In this document: positions 1 through 12,600 of the stretch, one piece after another
Numbering within the stretch: the first letter of the stretch is position 1
Layout of the letters: each line of letters begins with the position of its first letter
NCBI GenBank assembly: GCA_003117195.1
Contig: BDSI01000012.1
Span: 1,053,311 to 1,117,310 of the forward strand
Reading direction: 5' to 3'
From: Eudorina sp. 2006-703-Eu-15
Lineage: Eukaryota > Chlorophyta > Chlorophyceae > Chlamydomonadales > Volvocaceae
Length of the DNA: 64,000 nt
The notes under the pieces: generated by a model
Seen by the model: the letters and a program-made list of their open reading frames with translations, nothing else
Database searches by the model: none
What the model was told of the DNA's origin: nothing
Position numbers and translations under genes: made by a program

Positions 1-3000
1 AGCATCCGCCTCCCCGCCGCGTCCTCCTGGGAAAGGAAACGCAGCCTGCGGGCCTCAACCGCCGCCTGTCCACGGAATCGGCGACCTTCAAGCATCGCGA
101 TACAGCACCGCATGGGGCGCTTTGGGACTGCAACCAATCCGACGGTGCAGCACCACCCAGGGCGCCTCGGGACCGCGGGACACGGGCGCCAGGCTTGTCA
201 AGTCCAGACCTGCCTGCGATGCGTGTCGCGCGCGAACCGCAACTCATCCACTTAATACGCCGACTTGCTGATGAGTCGCGACACTACATGCGTTAGCACC
301 TGACACCGCGACCGTGATATGGGTTTTGTACAATACAATCACCAACGAATGTCGACCAGCCGGGAACGCGGGTAGCTTCCCTCGGCCAGGTTGCAGGGGG
401 GTGGTGTTAAGCTCGAGCAGGGGAACAGCAGGCTCCCCGAAAGACAGCGTGCGCTAGTACCTAGTAGTCATTCGACATTCGTCATAATGGTGTACGCGCC
501 CAGCTCATTGTGACGCCGCGATAATAACCAACGGACGGCGGCTGGGTTGCCATCGCGACAAGACCTGGGTCATCGTCAGCCGAGCAAACGCGTCGGCGTA
601 CCCGGCTTGCAACGCCGACGGCACCAAGAAACAGGTGCACCATGCTCGATCCGCCCACCGGACAGCAGCAACGGCGCGCCTGATGTCACGGCGGGGCTAA
701 CGAGATCGCGCAGCAGCAGAACAAGAGGAGACGCTCGCAGATGGCGGCGCTAGTAAGACCCATTCGCGCAGCCCCATTCGTTGGCCCCGCCCACCGAACG
801 GTGCTGCGGCGCCCCTCCATCCTAGCAGCAGCAGCAGTGGTAGCAGCAGTGGTAGCAACAATGGTAGCAGCAGTAGCAGCAGCTGCTGTACGCCCTCGCA
901 CCAAGACGCGGTACGATGCACCGATCCGGATGCCCTTGACACAGCGGACACGATCGATATAGGACCTACTGAAGAGGCCCCAGCGCCCCAGCGCATGCTC
1001 ATCGACGCATCGACAGCTGGCGACGCAGAATCGGGCGGTTGCGGGCGGCGCTCCGCAGCTGCTGTTGCCGCCCGTTCGCTGTCGACAGTGCTGCGGGCCC
1101 ATGGTTCCAAACTTGGGCGGTCCTCTTAACGGCTGCGCTCCCGAAGCCCTCAAGACCTCAAGGCCACATCCTGGCAGCCCGCACACACCTGGGCCAGTCA
1201 CGGCCGGCCCACACAGCGCATTTACCAGTTCTAGTAGGGCGTGCTGCCAACCCGCCTTGACACCGCGGCTTGCACAGCTCCGGACTATCCGGCCGCCCGT
1301 CCCCATTGTTGCCCTCTTGCCGATTTGCGACTCGCATACTTGAGACCTCCCGGGAGGCCCCCATAGGGAGCAACATCGACCCACCCATGAGCTCTCTGCA
1401 CCCAACCGGACTGGCCGGCAAAGCAACATCCACACACATTCACAACAATCCCACACGCCCCCGCCCCCATGCACCAGCCGTTCGCAGCAGGTGCGTACAT
1501 CAGACCTGCTGCTGCTCCTGTGGTATGACGACTGCCCCCCGTGGGGTGGCCCTTTCCCCCACGGAGGCGACGCAGGGCCTTCACGTCTGGCGAGAAGAAT
1601 TCTGCGCTGCAGCGCCCGCGCGGCTGCGGCGGCGGCCGCCAGCCGCACACCGCTGTGACCGATGACCGACCATCAGCACAGCCGCAGCTGCTGCCGGAGG
1701 CCCAAACAACCCATCACTTCTTCAGCACTTCTGCCGTACCGCAGTAGAATCACCACCTGCCCTACCTGTGGTTGGTGCACAGCACCGTTGCCGCAGCCAG
1801 GAGCGTTACCCTCGTCTCGCCGGTGACCACTCCCGGCGTTACGTCCCGACCTTGGGCTCGCAAGGGGAGGCGGCGAGGCCATGCATGCGAGGTCAGCCTA
1901 TCCCGCACCGCATGCTGGGAGGCGCGAAGGGCGCATTGCCCTCTGTCCCCCCATCACCCGGGTGGATGCGGGCGGTCCTCTGCGGGCGCCTGCGGGCCGG
2001 ACGCAGACAGACAGACAGACGAGCAGCGCGTTCCCCGGACACATCCCGGCTGCACCCGGCTGCACCCGCAGAACGCCCCACTGGCTGCCCCACTGCTCTT
2101 GACGTCGGGTGCGGCGTTCGGCCCGAACCGGCAGAGCGCCCTCCATCCCCCCTCTGTTATCGGCCAGTCTTCCGGCAGCCCAAGACGACGGACTACAAAC
2201 CAGCTACCCTTTCAACCACGACCGCCGCGGCCCGCCCCAGACGAGTATACGATACTCACGACTCATTCGCAGAGAGTACAAGCACACTAGGCTGCTGATT
2301 GATGCGGGCACCACCGCATCGCCAGGCCACGAAACGGCCCTCCCCACCGCGAACCATACCCGAACCCACACCCGACCGCGCCACACCAGTGCTGGTAGTG
2401 TGGGCAGGGCAGGAGCGCGTGCTATGCAATAGGCATGGCAGTGCCAATCGGATGCCCGTATGTGTAAAACAAGTACCCGATCCCGGACCCGTGGAGTACC
2501 CGCGCCAGACGTGTGTGCGTGTGTGACTGCGTGCTTCCCCACCCCCCTCCCTCCCCCGCTCCTGTATGATGCATCCGACTGGAACTGCGACGGTCGTGCC
2601 ACGCTTGCCCTGCCTTGCGGCCCTCCCGCCTCCCACGCCACCGCCACATCCGTGACGGCCCGCGAGGCGGCAGGCCGCGGGACCCCGGGGAGGGGGCTCC
2701 GGGGACGGCGGCGGGGGCGGTCAATGCCTGCGCCGTACCTCAGCCGCTGCAGCATCTCAGCTCAGCACAGCAAACGACGCACGGGGGTTCGCACCGGCTT
2801 CGCGTTGATGACATGACACCAGGCCCAGCCCAAACCCTGGACCCCGCCCTCAAATCAGGGCTCGCGCAATCCCGACGCCAACCCGGCGAAACGACCCGCC
2901 CGCCTTCCCACCATAAATAATATCAATAGCATGTACAACCAACCGATGCACAGGTCGGCGGCGCGGCATCCCCACTCAACGCATTGGAACGCGCAGCTGT

Positions 3001-3684
3001 GGGTCCCTTCACGGAGCAGGTATCTTCCCTTCCTAAAGGATTCGGGATCGGCCTACCCCGCGGGCAGGCAGGCAGCTGGACGAGGCTGCAAGCCTCACGG
3101 CGACCGACGGGACCTGCGGCGTCGAGGCGTTTGATGCTGCTGCCCTGCCTCAAGCCGCGACGCGTAGGAAGTTAACTTCACCGCCGCCGCCACCTTGACG
3201 TGATGTGGAGGCGCACCTCGGCGGGTGAGGGTGTCGTACTCAAAAGCTGCCGTACACGTGCTCAAGGCGGTTCCCTGAGTTGGAGTGGGACGTGCGGCGG
3301 TGCGGGGGTTCCCGGGTAAGCGGGGGGAGGGAGTGCATCACCCTTGGAAGGGCGACCACAACGACAGGGTTCGCAAGGGCGGGCACCCAGGATTGAGGGA
3401 TTGGGGGGTTGAGGGAGGGCGCCCAACACGAGCACGGCTGCATCCAGCAGCAGGGCTCCGGCCTGTTCGCAGGCGCTCTCCACCTCGCCGGCCAGGGACG
3501 TCGTCCCCTCGCGCTCCGCTGTCTCCCCTCCCCTTCCCCTCCCGCCCGGACAACGCAAGCACACCCCCATCTGCCCCTTCAATCCCTTCCATTAACTCAC
3601 CCGCACACCCCAAATACACCCCCCGTTACCAAACCGCCTGCCCCGCTCCCCGTGCCCCGCTCCCCGCGCCCCGCTCCCCACACA
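1..3684. other. 3' flank of K1; no supported gene
   Basis: GC-rich sequence downstream of the first receptor-kinase gene. Frames of up to 320 codons are open on both strands, but none shows a recognisable domain, paired splice sites or agreement with a paralog. No exon of a fourth array member was found: I looked for the kinase motifs VAVK, DFG and the GILMWELF block. No TGTAA-type poly(A) signal for K1 was recognised on the minus strand just below position 3685, so the end of its transcript is unknown. Confidence 0.5.
823..892. repeat. AGC/GGT trinucleotide-rich tract
   Basis: Imperfect trinucleotide run (AGC, with GGT and AAC variants) in the intergenic left flank. It produces poly-Leu and poly-Ala shadows in overlapping frames. 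No coding role is supported. Confidence 0.7.
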
Positions 3685-6600
3685 TCACCCCAGGGTCGCA
3701 GCAACGACCCACCTGTGCTCCGCGTCCTCTTGAAGCGCCGGCAGCGTCTGCGCCAGTCCCGTGCTGCCCATCCGGATGCCCAGCTTCCGCAGGTGGCGGG
3801 CCGCCACCAGGTTCTTCATGCGGGAGCGAGAGCCGCCGGTCGCCTGGCTGGCGTCCAGCGTAAGGACCACGTTGCTGCCCTTGGCGCCGCTGCTGGCCGC
3901 AGCCACCCCGGCGGCCGCGTACTTGGCGCCGCCGCCGCTGTGGATGGTGGACGCGGGCCCCAGCACGATGCCCTCCACGCTGCCGAGCGAGCCGCCGCCG
4001 TCGTGGGAGGTCACCGGGGTGCGGCGCGCTGCCCCTTCGGCACTTGGGTTGGGCGTGATGGGCTGCGGCGGGACTATGTGGAGGGGCTCCGTCTCGCCGC
4101 CCAACTCCTCCCTCATGCGGCCCAGCTCCGCCAGCACCTCCTCGAACGAAGGGCGCAGCGCTGCGTCGGGGTCCCAGCAGCGGCTGGCCAGGGCCACGTA
4201 GTCGCGGGGGGCGAAGGGCGGGAACTTGGGGCGGCGGGCCTCCTTGGTAATGGCGTGGCCCAGGTGGGCGCGGGGGACGCCGGCAAAGGGGTCACCGGCG
4301 CAGAAGAGCTCCCACATCAGGATGCCGAACTGGGAGGTGGGCAGGAAGGGATGGCGAGGGGGACGGGGAGGCCAAACAGTTATGGGAGGGCAGTGCAAAG
4401 AATCTAGGGCGATGCGGATCTGGAGCTGTCGAAAGCCACCAGCACCACCAGCACAATCACCGCCTCGTGGCTAACCCCCCGACATCTCACCGAGTACACG
4501 TCGGCGGCCTTGCTGATGCGGCCCTCCAGCATCACCTCCTGCGCGCGGGGTGGGGGTGCAGGGCAGGAGGGGCGGAAGAGGTGGGACAGCCACCCAGGAA
4601 GAAGATGTTCGGACAAAGCCCTTCCTTGATGATCGTCCCCCCTACCTCTCTCCCCTCCTTCCCCTTCCCCTCCCCTCCCCAACCCTCCCTCCCCCGGCCC
4701 CTCCCTCCCACCGGCGCCATGTGCGTGAGCGTCCCCTGGAAGCAGCTGCTGAGGTGCGTCTCCTGGTGCTCCATGCGGGTGGACAGACCGAAGTCCGCCA
4801 CCTTGGCCACCACACCGCGACCCTCGGTGCCACTGCTCTTGAGCATGATGTTGCGGGCCTTGATGTCTGGAGGGGAGGGGCAGGCAGGGATCAGGCCGGG
4901 CAGGAAGGGGGAGGGGCACGGGGCCGCAGACGACCGGCGCAGCATGCCACCCGCGTCAGGATGTGGGCACCGCAAGTGCAGGCGGGCAGGACAGGGGCAC
5001 AGCGGGGCGCACCCAGGCAGTCTCCCACGGTCACAATGGCCATACACCCTGCGCCATGCGCTAAAATGGCAATGCCGGCCCCGGCCAACTTGCCTTCCAG
5101 CCACGCCGCCCACCGCAACCTGCGCGCCTCGTCACCCGCCCCAACCCCTCACCCAATCCCTCGCCCCCCCTGAGCCCCGCTCACCCGAGTGCAGCACATT
5201 CGAGGCGTGCATGTGCACCATCGCCTTGGCCACGTCGGCGGCGGTCTCCAGCATGGCCGCCAGATTCAGACCAACGCCTGCCATCCACACCGGGCACACG
5301 ACGGCAACAAGTAAATGTCCGCCAGCAAGCACACATCACGCGCTGCGTTTTGGTGCCGCCTGCATGCAATGCTCTAGGGAAGAGCCCCACACGGGCGCAG
5401 CTCAAGTCGGTATCATGGCCCCAGAGTCGGTGGAACTAAAGGACTCGAGGGCCCGACCCTTGGGCCCGACCTAAGGGCAGGCCGGCTCCTGGGGCCCGAC
5501 CCTTGGGCTCGCCGGGCCCGACCCATGGGCCCGACCCATACGCCCGCCGGCTCCTGGGGCCCGACCCTTGGGCCCGACCCATGTGCCCGCCGGCTGCTGG
5601 GCCCGCACGCACCCTTCATGAAGGCGTGCTGCTCCAGGGCGTCCTTCAGCGAGCCCTTGTCGCAGAACTCAAGCACCAGCCGGACCTCGTAGCTGTGTAT
5701 GGTGCTCTCCGAGACGGTGCTGTCCTCCAGGGAGCCGTGGCTGCCGTCTGGCGGCGGCTCCTTAGAGAGGCTGCTGCGGTAGGGTGTGTGGAAAGGGGGA
5801 CATGCGTCGGCAGGACAGACAGACAGACAGACAGATCAGATCAGATCAGACAGACAGACATGGGTGTGTGAGAAAACGAGGGGGGCAGGGGGTAGGGGGT
5901 AGGGGGATTTGGCGGGACCGTCCAGAAGACGAGGAGGGAGGGAGGTGTGTGTGTGATGGAGTGCAAGGGGATGTCACATGTGGAGGGCGGCTGCTGGGAA
6001 GAGAGGGGGGCCGGTCAGAGGCGGCCAGGGCGAGCAGTGTCGTCCGGGGGCGCGCACGACCTCGCGATGTGCAATAAAGGCACGAACACCCACGACGTAC
6101 GGTACCACCCTCAAAGGCACCCAAATACACCCACAAAGTACCCGGTACCAGGCACCAGATATCAGGGCGGGTATCAGGCAGCCGGAAGAGCGGGCCACGA
6201 GACATTGCCACGGCTTCCTGTGTACGGCCCACGTGGAAGCAGGTCAGCAGTGGGTGAGCAGAGGAACTGCAGGCCCCAGTCTCCAGTCCCAAATGCGGTC
6301 TTGTGGCACGTGACCCCCGCGGAGCAGGGGGGGCCGACCCGGAAAAGGGCCATCGGAAATTGGTAGAAAGAAAGGCGGGGCACGGCTAAACACAACTGAC
6401 GTGCCGCCGCCCGGTGTCCGGGCCTCCGCACCTGGCGCTGGGCGGCAGCATGTGCTGCACCCCACCCGCACCTGGCGCTGGGCGGCAGCATGTGCTGCAC
6501 CCCACCCGCACCTGGCGCTGGGCGGCAGCATGTGCTGCACCCCACCCGCACCTGGCGCTGGGCGGCAGCATGTGCTGCACCCCATCCGCACCTGGCGCTG

Positions 6601-9600
6601 GGCGGCAGCATGTGCCGCACCCCACCCGCACCTGGCGCTGGGCGGCAGCATGTGCCGCACGCCCCCGTGTGTGGGCTCGTGGTAGGGCCGGATGAAGTAG
6701 GTGTAGGTGGTCACTGGGAGGTGTGGGGGGGAGAGGGGCAAGGGGGCAGGAGGGGGCCGCAGGTGGGTGCGAGGACCGATACACAGCCGCCCTGGCACGC
6801 ACGGGCATGGGCCCGGTACTCAAACGCCGTCCGGTCCCCCGCCCCTCCGCCCTTCCCCCCACCTCCCTATCCCGCCCCTCCCCCCCGCCCCGCTCACCTA
6901 TGTTGGGGTGCACCAGGCTGGAGCTGATGGCCGCCTCCATCACCGCCATCTTCTCGCGCTTCTCCTGACCGGTCATGTTGGCGGGCAGGATCATGGTCTT
7001 CACAGCAACCACTGTTCCTCGCCACAGGCCCTTCTGCACCTTGCCGAACTGTGAGGGTGGGTCGCGCGGGCGGGGAGGGGAGCGGGGCCCATCAGATCCG
7101 GGTGAGGCCCTCGTCCGGCCGCACTGAGTCGCCAGAGACCTGTCAAACGCTCATGGCAAGCAGTTACACCCCACCGTCTGACGACGGGCATGGGCCCCAA
7201 GGGCCGCCGCATGTGCCCCAGACACAACACACGAAGAGACTCACCCGCAGCAAGACAGAACACCCGGCTGCAGGGTGTGCGCTTCCTAACCACTCACCCT
7301 TTCTGGATTTGGGTTTTGCTTGTTGATGTACTTCCGTATGATATGATGTCAAACCAAGACAACCCCTACCCCCTTGTGTCAATCCAGACACCTCCCCGCC
7401 TCAGCAGGACTCACCGCGCCCGCGCCCAGCACCTCGAAGACCTGGATGCTGTCGTCCTGCGATGCGGTGCGACATGGGGGCAGCAGACGGCGGGCAGCAG
7501 TCGGCAGGCAGCAGGCGGCGGGCAGCAGTCGGCGGGCAGCAGGCGCTCGTGGAACTGGTATCGCGGTGAAGGTAGGGCGGGCTGCGGTCCACTGCAGCCC
7601 AGTTGCGACCGCCGGCAGCTCCGGCCGTGTGCTCGTGCGGTCCTCTGCACTCCGCGAAACCCTAGACTGACGCCCAGAGCCCCGTAACCTACCAGCGACG
7701 CCTTGACCACGTTGAGCGAGCGGCGGGCGTCCTCGATTCGGGCTGCGGAGAAGGGGAAAGGCGGTTGGCATCATCAGAAGCACGTGAGCGGGAAACTAGG
7801 AGGGGTACATGGATGGCAGGCCCTACATAAAGCCCGTTGAAACACCCGGTCGGGACTCGGGTCCACCTTGTAACGGTTATTACAAATAAAAGCGGCCCCG
7901 CAACCCCGCACGTCAGGCATCCTGGGTTCATGACCGCCACCACCGCGCAAACCAGCACTGAGCCGATTCGCATCGCGCAGCCTCACATGCATCTGTGCGC
8001 ATTGCACGCGCCAATGATCGCCTGCTGCTTGGCTTGGCTTCGCCCCTCGACGTGCTACCCTGGGCCCAGGCGCCCGCCCGGGCGCTCGTACTTCCCGGGG
8101 CGGAGGAGAGCTGTCAGCAGTCATGCCGATCAGCCCACCACCATCGGTAGCCCCGAGCGCGTCGCCCGCGCACCCGCACATCTACCCGGTGGGGATGGGT
8201 CCCAATTTAACATTTTGTGTTGCACAGCACCCCGCTGCCCCACCCACCCATCATCGCCCTCCTCGACGTGCCCAGCGCGTCCGAGTCGCCCTTGGAGCCC
8301 CGGTTGGCGTCCAGGCACCGCAGCAGGTCGTACTGCCGTACCAGCAGCACGTCCATCCGCTCCTGCGAGGGCGGTCGGTTGGGCGAGGAAGGTACCGTGC
8401 GCAAACTGGGCATGGGCCAGGTCAGGTCAGGTCAGGTCAGGTCAGGTCAGGTCAGGTCAGGTCAGGTCAGGTCAGGTCAGGTCAGGTCAGGTCAGGTCAG
8501 GTCAGGCCAGGCCCGGTCCGGTCCGGTCCGGTCCGGTCCGGTCCGGTCCGGTCCGGTCCGGTCCGGTCCGGTCCGGTCCGGTCCGGTCCGGTCCGGTCCG
8601 GTCCGGTCCGGTCCGGTCCGGTCCGGTCCGGTCAGGTGTGGTGCTGGAACCCGGCCGAGCAGCAGTGGACTGGGTGCCGCCCCGCACGCTGGCCCACCAG
8701 GCTCCCCGCACCTTCTCCTCCTCCAGGCGCTTGGTCGTCTCCGCCAGGTTGCGGTTGGCCGCCTGTGGGGAGGGGGAAGCCCCGAAGGGAGGGCGGGGAC
8801 AGCGGACGACACGCCGCGAACCTCTCAGGCCACACACCCCGTCATATCACTTTCGGGAGCTGGGGGGACGATTGCCAACAACCAGCAGCGGGCGAGCGCG
8901 AACGCCGCATTCAGTCACCCAGACCGGCCCAGGCAGGCAGGCAGGGGGGCAGGCAGGCAGGGGGGCAGGCAGGCAGGGGGGCAGGCAGGCAGGGGGGCGG
9001 GCAGGCAGACAGGCAGGCAGGCAGGAGTTGCTGTCCGCCCCGGGTGGCCCTCAGAGCGACCTTGCCGTTCCTCATGCAGCATTCCCCTATGGAGCCAGCG
9101 GGTTCCAATGCGACCGCGGATGGCGAAGGACCGGCCCATATCGCGCTCCCTGGCCGGTGCCGTCGGCGGAGGTTTTCCCCCTTTTTTTGGGCCCCGGCGG
9201 TTGGGTTCTCCCGCGGGTGGTCTTGGCCCCCACGACGTACCACTGTCTCGTTGAGCAGCAGCCTCTGCCGCCTGAAGGATGCGGCCGCGATGAAGAGCAG
9301 CGACGAAATGACCAGGGAGACGACGATGACCGCCGCGATGAGGGGGCCCTTCCAGGAGGGTGCGAATCCGCCCGCGGGTGCCACCTGAACGGTCGGGTGG
9401 TGTCGGGACCGGTACGGCAGTTGTAGTGCGCGTGGAAAGCGCATCGCTAGTTCCCAGCAGCAACAGCAGCAGCAGCAGCAGCACCGCTGCGGCCCCTCCC
9501 AAAACGTAGGATGGAAAGGCTACAACAGATTGTTCTGAGCGCTGCTATAAATAAATTCCGCCCCCCGCGCACAAACTGCATCTTGCATCACTGTTGGACA

Positions 9601-12600
9601 CTGCTATGCCCCTCGCATGTCACGCACTGCTCGCTTTCCTAACGAACACACCGCGTCTTTTCGCCGCACCAAAAAGCCAACGCCGCCCGCGGTTCGGACG
9701 AGACACGCGGAGCGCCTACCCACACCCACCCTCAGAATCCACTGTCTGTTGAAGGTCGTGAAGTCTATCGTCACCGCGTCCTGCCCATGCAATGACGAGG
9801 GGCCCACTTGGGCGACGATCTGCTCCGTGCCGTTCCACGCGAGGACCACCAGCGCATAGTGGAAGCCCTGCGGCAGGGTGCGGCGGGTAGGAAAGCGGAA
9901 AAAGGGTTGCGGGGGTTAGCCGCCGCAGGCGGCCCGTGAGCGCCACCGGCCAAGTGGGGCCAGGAAAGAATCCAGCGCGCGCAGAGCAGGTGTCCTCAGG
10001 CGCATGAGACGGGGGTTGGGACCCCCTTATCCTTGATGGGTAGGGTGCAAGCTGCAAGGGGGCCCGTGGACGCGTGGCTGGGCCGCGTCACCGCTGCGGC
10101 CGGTGCCTCTTCCGCTTCCCGCCTGCGACGACCATCACCGCCGTATCCTCAGCAACGCCGCCAGACCCCCAGTCCGTATGGCAATCGCCCCTCTGATCGC
10201 ATGCGGCTCACGCAGCGATCGGCCGCAGCCCGCATCCGGACGATGCACCCACCATCTTTCTCAGGTTCGCCAAGTAGGCGTCCTGGACGTAGGTCACGGC
10301 GTCGTAGTTGATCAGAACCGTCATGAGGCCCCACCTGGAGCGACCAAACCACCACGTGGGCGCGCGTGGCCGGACCGGTGTGCATCGCGGAAAGACGGAC
10401 GAGCCAGTCAGATGCGGAGAGGCAGGGGAAGAAAGGCGATTCGAGCACGCGCACCAAGCACTCATACCATGCCAAAGCTGCGACTGCAGCTGAAAACAGC
10501 CCCAGCCGATCCACGGCGCGCCCAACGCTGCCCCAGCTCCCTCTCACCACTTCTCTCGGCTTGTGGCGTTGTAGCAGTCGCTGCAGTCGCGGACGCTGGC
10601 CGGCAGCCGGTCGTACGGCAGCGGACTTGTGTCGTTCGCACCGGGATAGAAGTACCGAAACCCGAACGTCTCTTCAGGACCCACGTCGGCTGCGGGCACG
10701 AGCGGACACGTCGGCGGGCACAATCGAGGGCCCGGGTCATGACAACCACACATCAATAACACAGGGCTTGTCGGCGGGCATGGTCGTCGGCGGGCAGGAT
10801 CTAGGGTTAAAAATGCAAGGAGTACGAGCTCCGTCCGTGGGCAGTTGTATCCCCGAGCCCGGTGGGGCCCGGGACGTGCAGGCCAGGGGCACGGCGCCGG
10901 AACAGGCCGCACCCAAGGACGGGTCCGCGGAAAACTGGAAACACAATCCTCCGCGGGCCAACCTGGGGCGGGAGGGCCAACTTCCGGTGGGGCTGGTCGC
11001 GCGCCAGTCGGTCGATCCGCCCATCCATGTGAAACGCCCATCCCCGCGGCCCGCCTGCCCTCGGTTGCGACTCTTCATGCCCTCAAGAACCACGGCAGGT
11101 GCCATGCCCGCGTGGCGGCGTCCCAGCGCATGATCACAACGCCCCCGCATGATCACAGCGCATGTGCCACCGCACCGCCGTGTGCCCATTGACCTGATCC
11201 ATGATCCCCCTGCCTCGCCGGAATGGACGTGCCGCAGCCGAGAGTCGCAGGTTCAGCGGCTTGGCGCACCCCGTACTTAACACGGCCACACGGCGTTCAT
11301 GCGTCGCGTCGTCCCCCCGAGGGGTCACCACGCACGTGCGCCCACTGCAGGAGGCGGCGTCGACTCGTTCACTCACAGATGAAAATGGGGTATCTCACGA
11401 AGGCGCCGATGGTGTAGTCCGACAGGTTGAAAGGGCCCACCAGCATCGCTTGCCTGGTTCGGATGATTTTGAGGATGTCATCTCGCCGACCCGGGTCTGC
11501 GCGTGAAACGAACAGGACCGCGGCGCAAGGGCGCAGGGGGGTAATGGGAAGTGGAGTGCGCGCAATCAGCTGTGTCGGCGATTTGGGTCGGGGCCGTTAC
11601 GGCCATCGCGACGGGCCCGGGGCACAGCTCGACATGCTGTCCCTAAGACCCGCACACTGCAACCCGGCCGACGGCGATCGGGGGCCGTACCCTTGCTCAT
11701 CACCCACCCCCAAGAAACCAAAGCATATCAAAACCCCAAGAAAGAAAAGCACACACAGCGCGCGGGGCCTCGTCAACGCATCGCCATCCGAAACCCTAGA
11801 CACCAACGCCGCCCGTCAGTCGTCAGCAACCTAGGCTGCGTCTCAATTCCTTGAAAGCCAGGCTCCGCCGCGAGAGCCGCCTCCACGCTGTATTAAGGGA
11901 CGTTGTAAGAGAACAACACCCGCACGCCGCGCACCCGCCAGCAGGTCCCTGGGAGGCGCCACCTGCGTGATGTCTGCTTCGCGATAGGGGTAGATCATCA
12001 TCACCTGCCCGAAGGGCTGCAGCTGCAGGTTCCACAGAGAGCCGTTGGGCACCTGCGGGGGTGCGGGGCGGGGCGGGGGGAGGGGACAGGAATTGGTTGA
12101 CATCATGGAACTGCGGGGCGGAGGAAATTGAAAATAGAAAGAAACCCGAAACGACCCCGGGGGGGCGGGGGAAGGGGAGCACGCGACCCTAGGTCACAGG
12201 AGGCTAGCATGGTTCCGAGACCAAGCCGGCTTCAGGATGGGGACCAGCCGCGGGATACCGGGAACAGGCAACATGAGCTGCACGGCGCACGTGGTGTTGG
12301 CCATGGCGGGGGGTATCAGTGGTCCTGCCGGCATCTCGACAGCAGCATCTATCCGCCCATACGAATACTGCAACGCGCCCACAGGGACGCACGGGTTGCG
12401 TCGACAGCGTTGCGCTTCGCTGCGGTGCTGGCGGTCAGAGCCGCTCTCCGAATGCAAAACTCAACCTGTCGCCGCCGCCTCTGCGGCCACATCTTGCTTC
12501 GAATGTTCCCATATCGGCAACGTGATGTCTGCATCCTAGACATCCATACAGGGGACCCTCGTGCCGCCGCTGCGGGCGCCCCCCGCCACGCCTTTCCGCT

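Noticed and set aside
686..1648. 320-codon minus frame in the left flank
   Set aside because: No domain, biased Ala/Arg/Cys composition, a trinucleotide tract inside, and several other overlapping open frames of similar length.
7837..9426. Plus-strand open frames of 345-529 codons
   Set aside because: They are produced by the AGGTC/CGGTC and GGCA arrays and lie antisense to K1 exons with matched splice sites.
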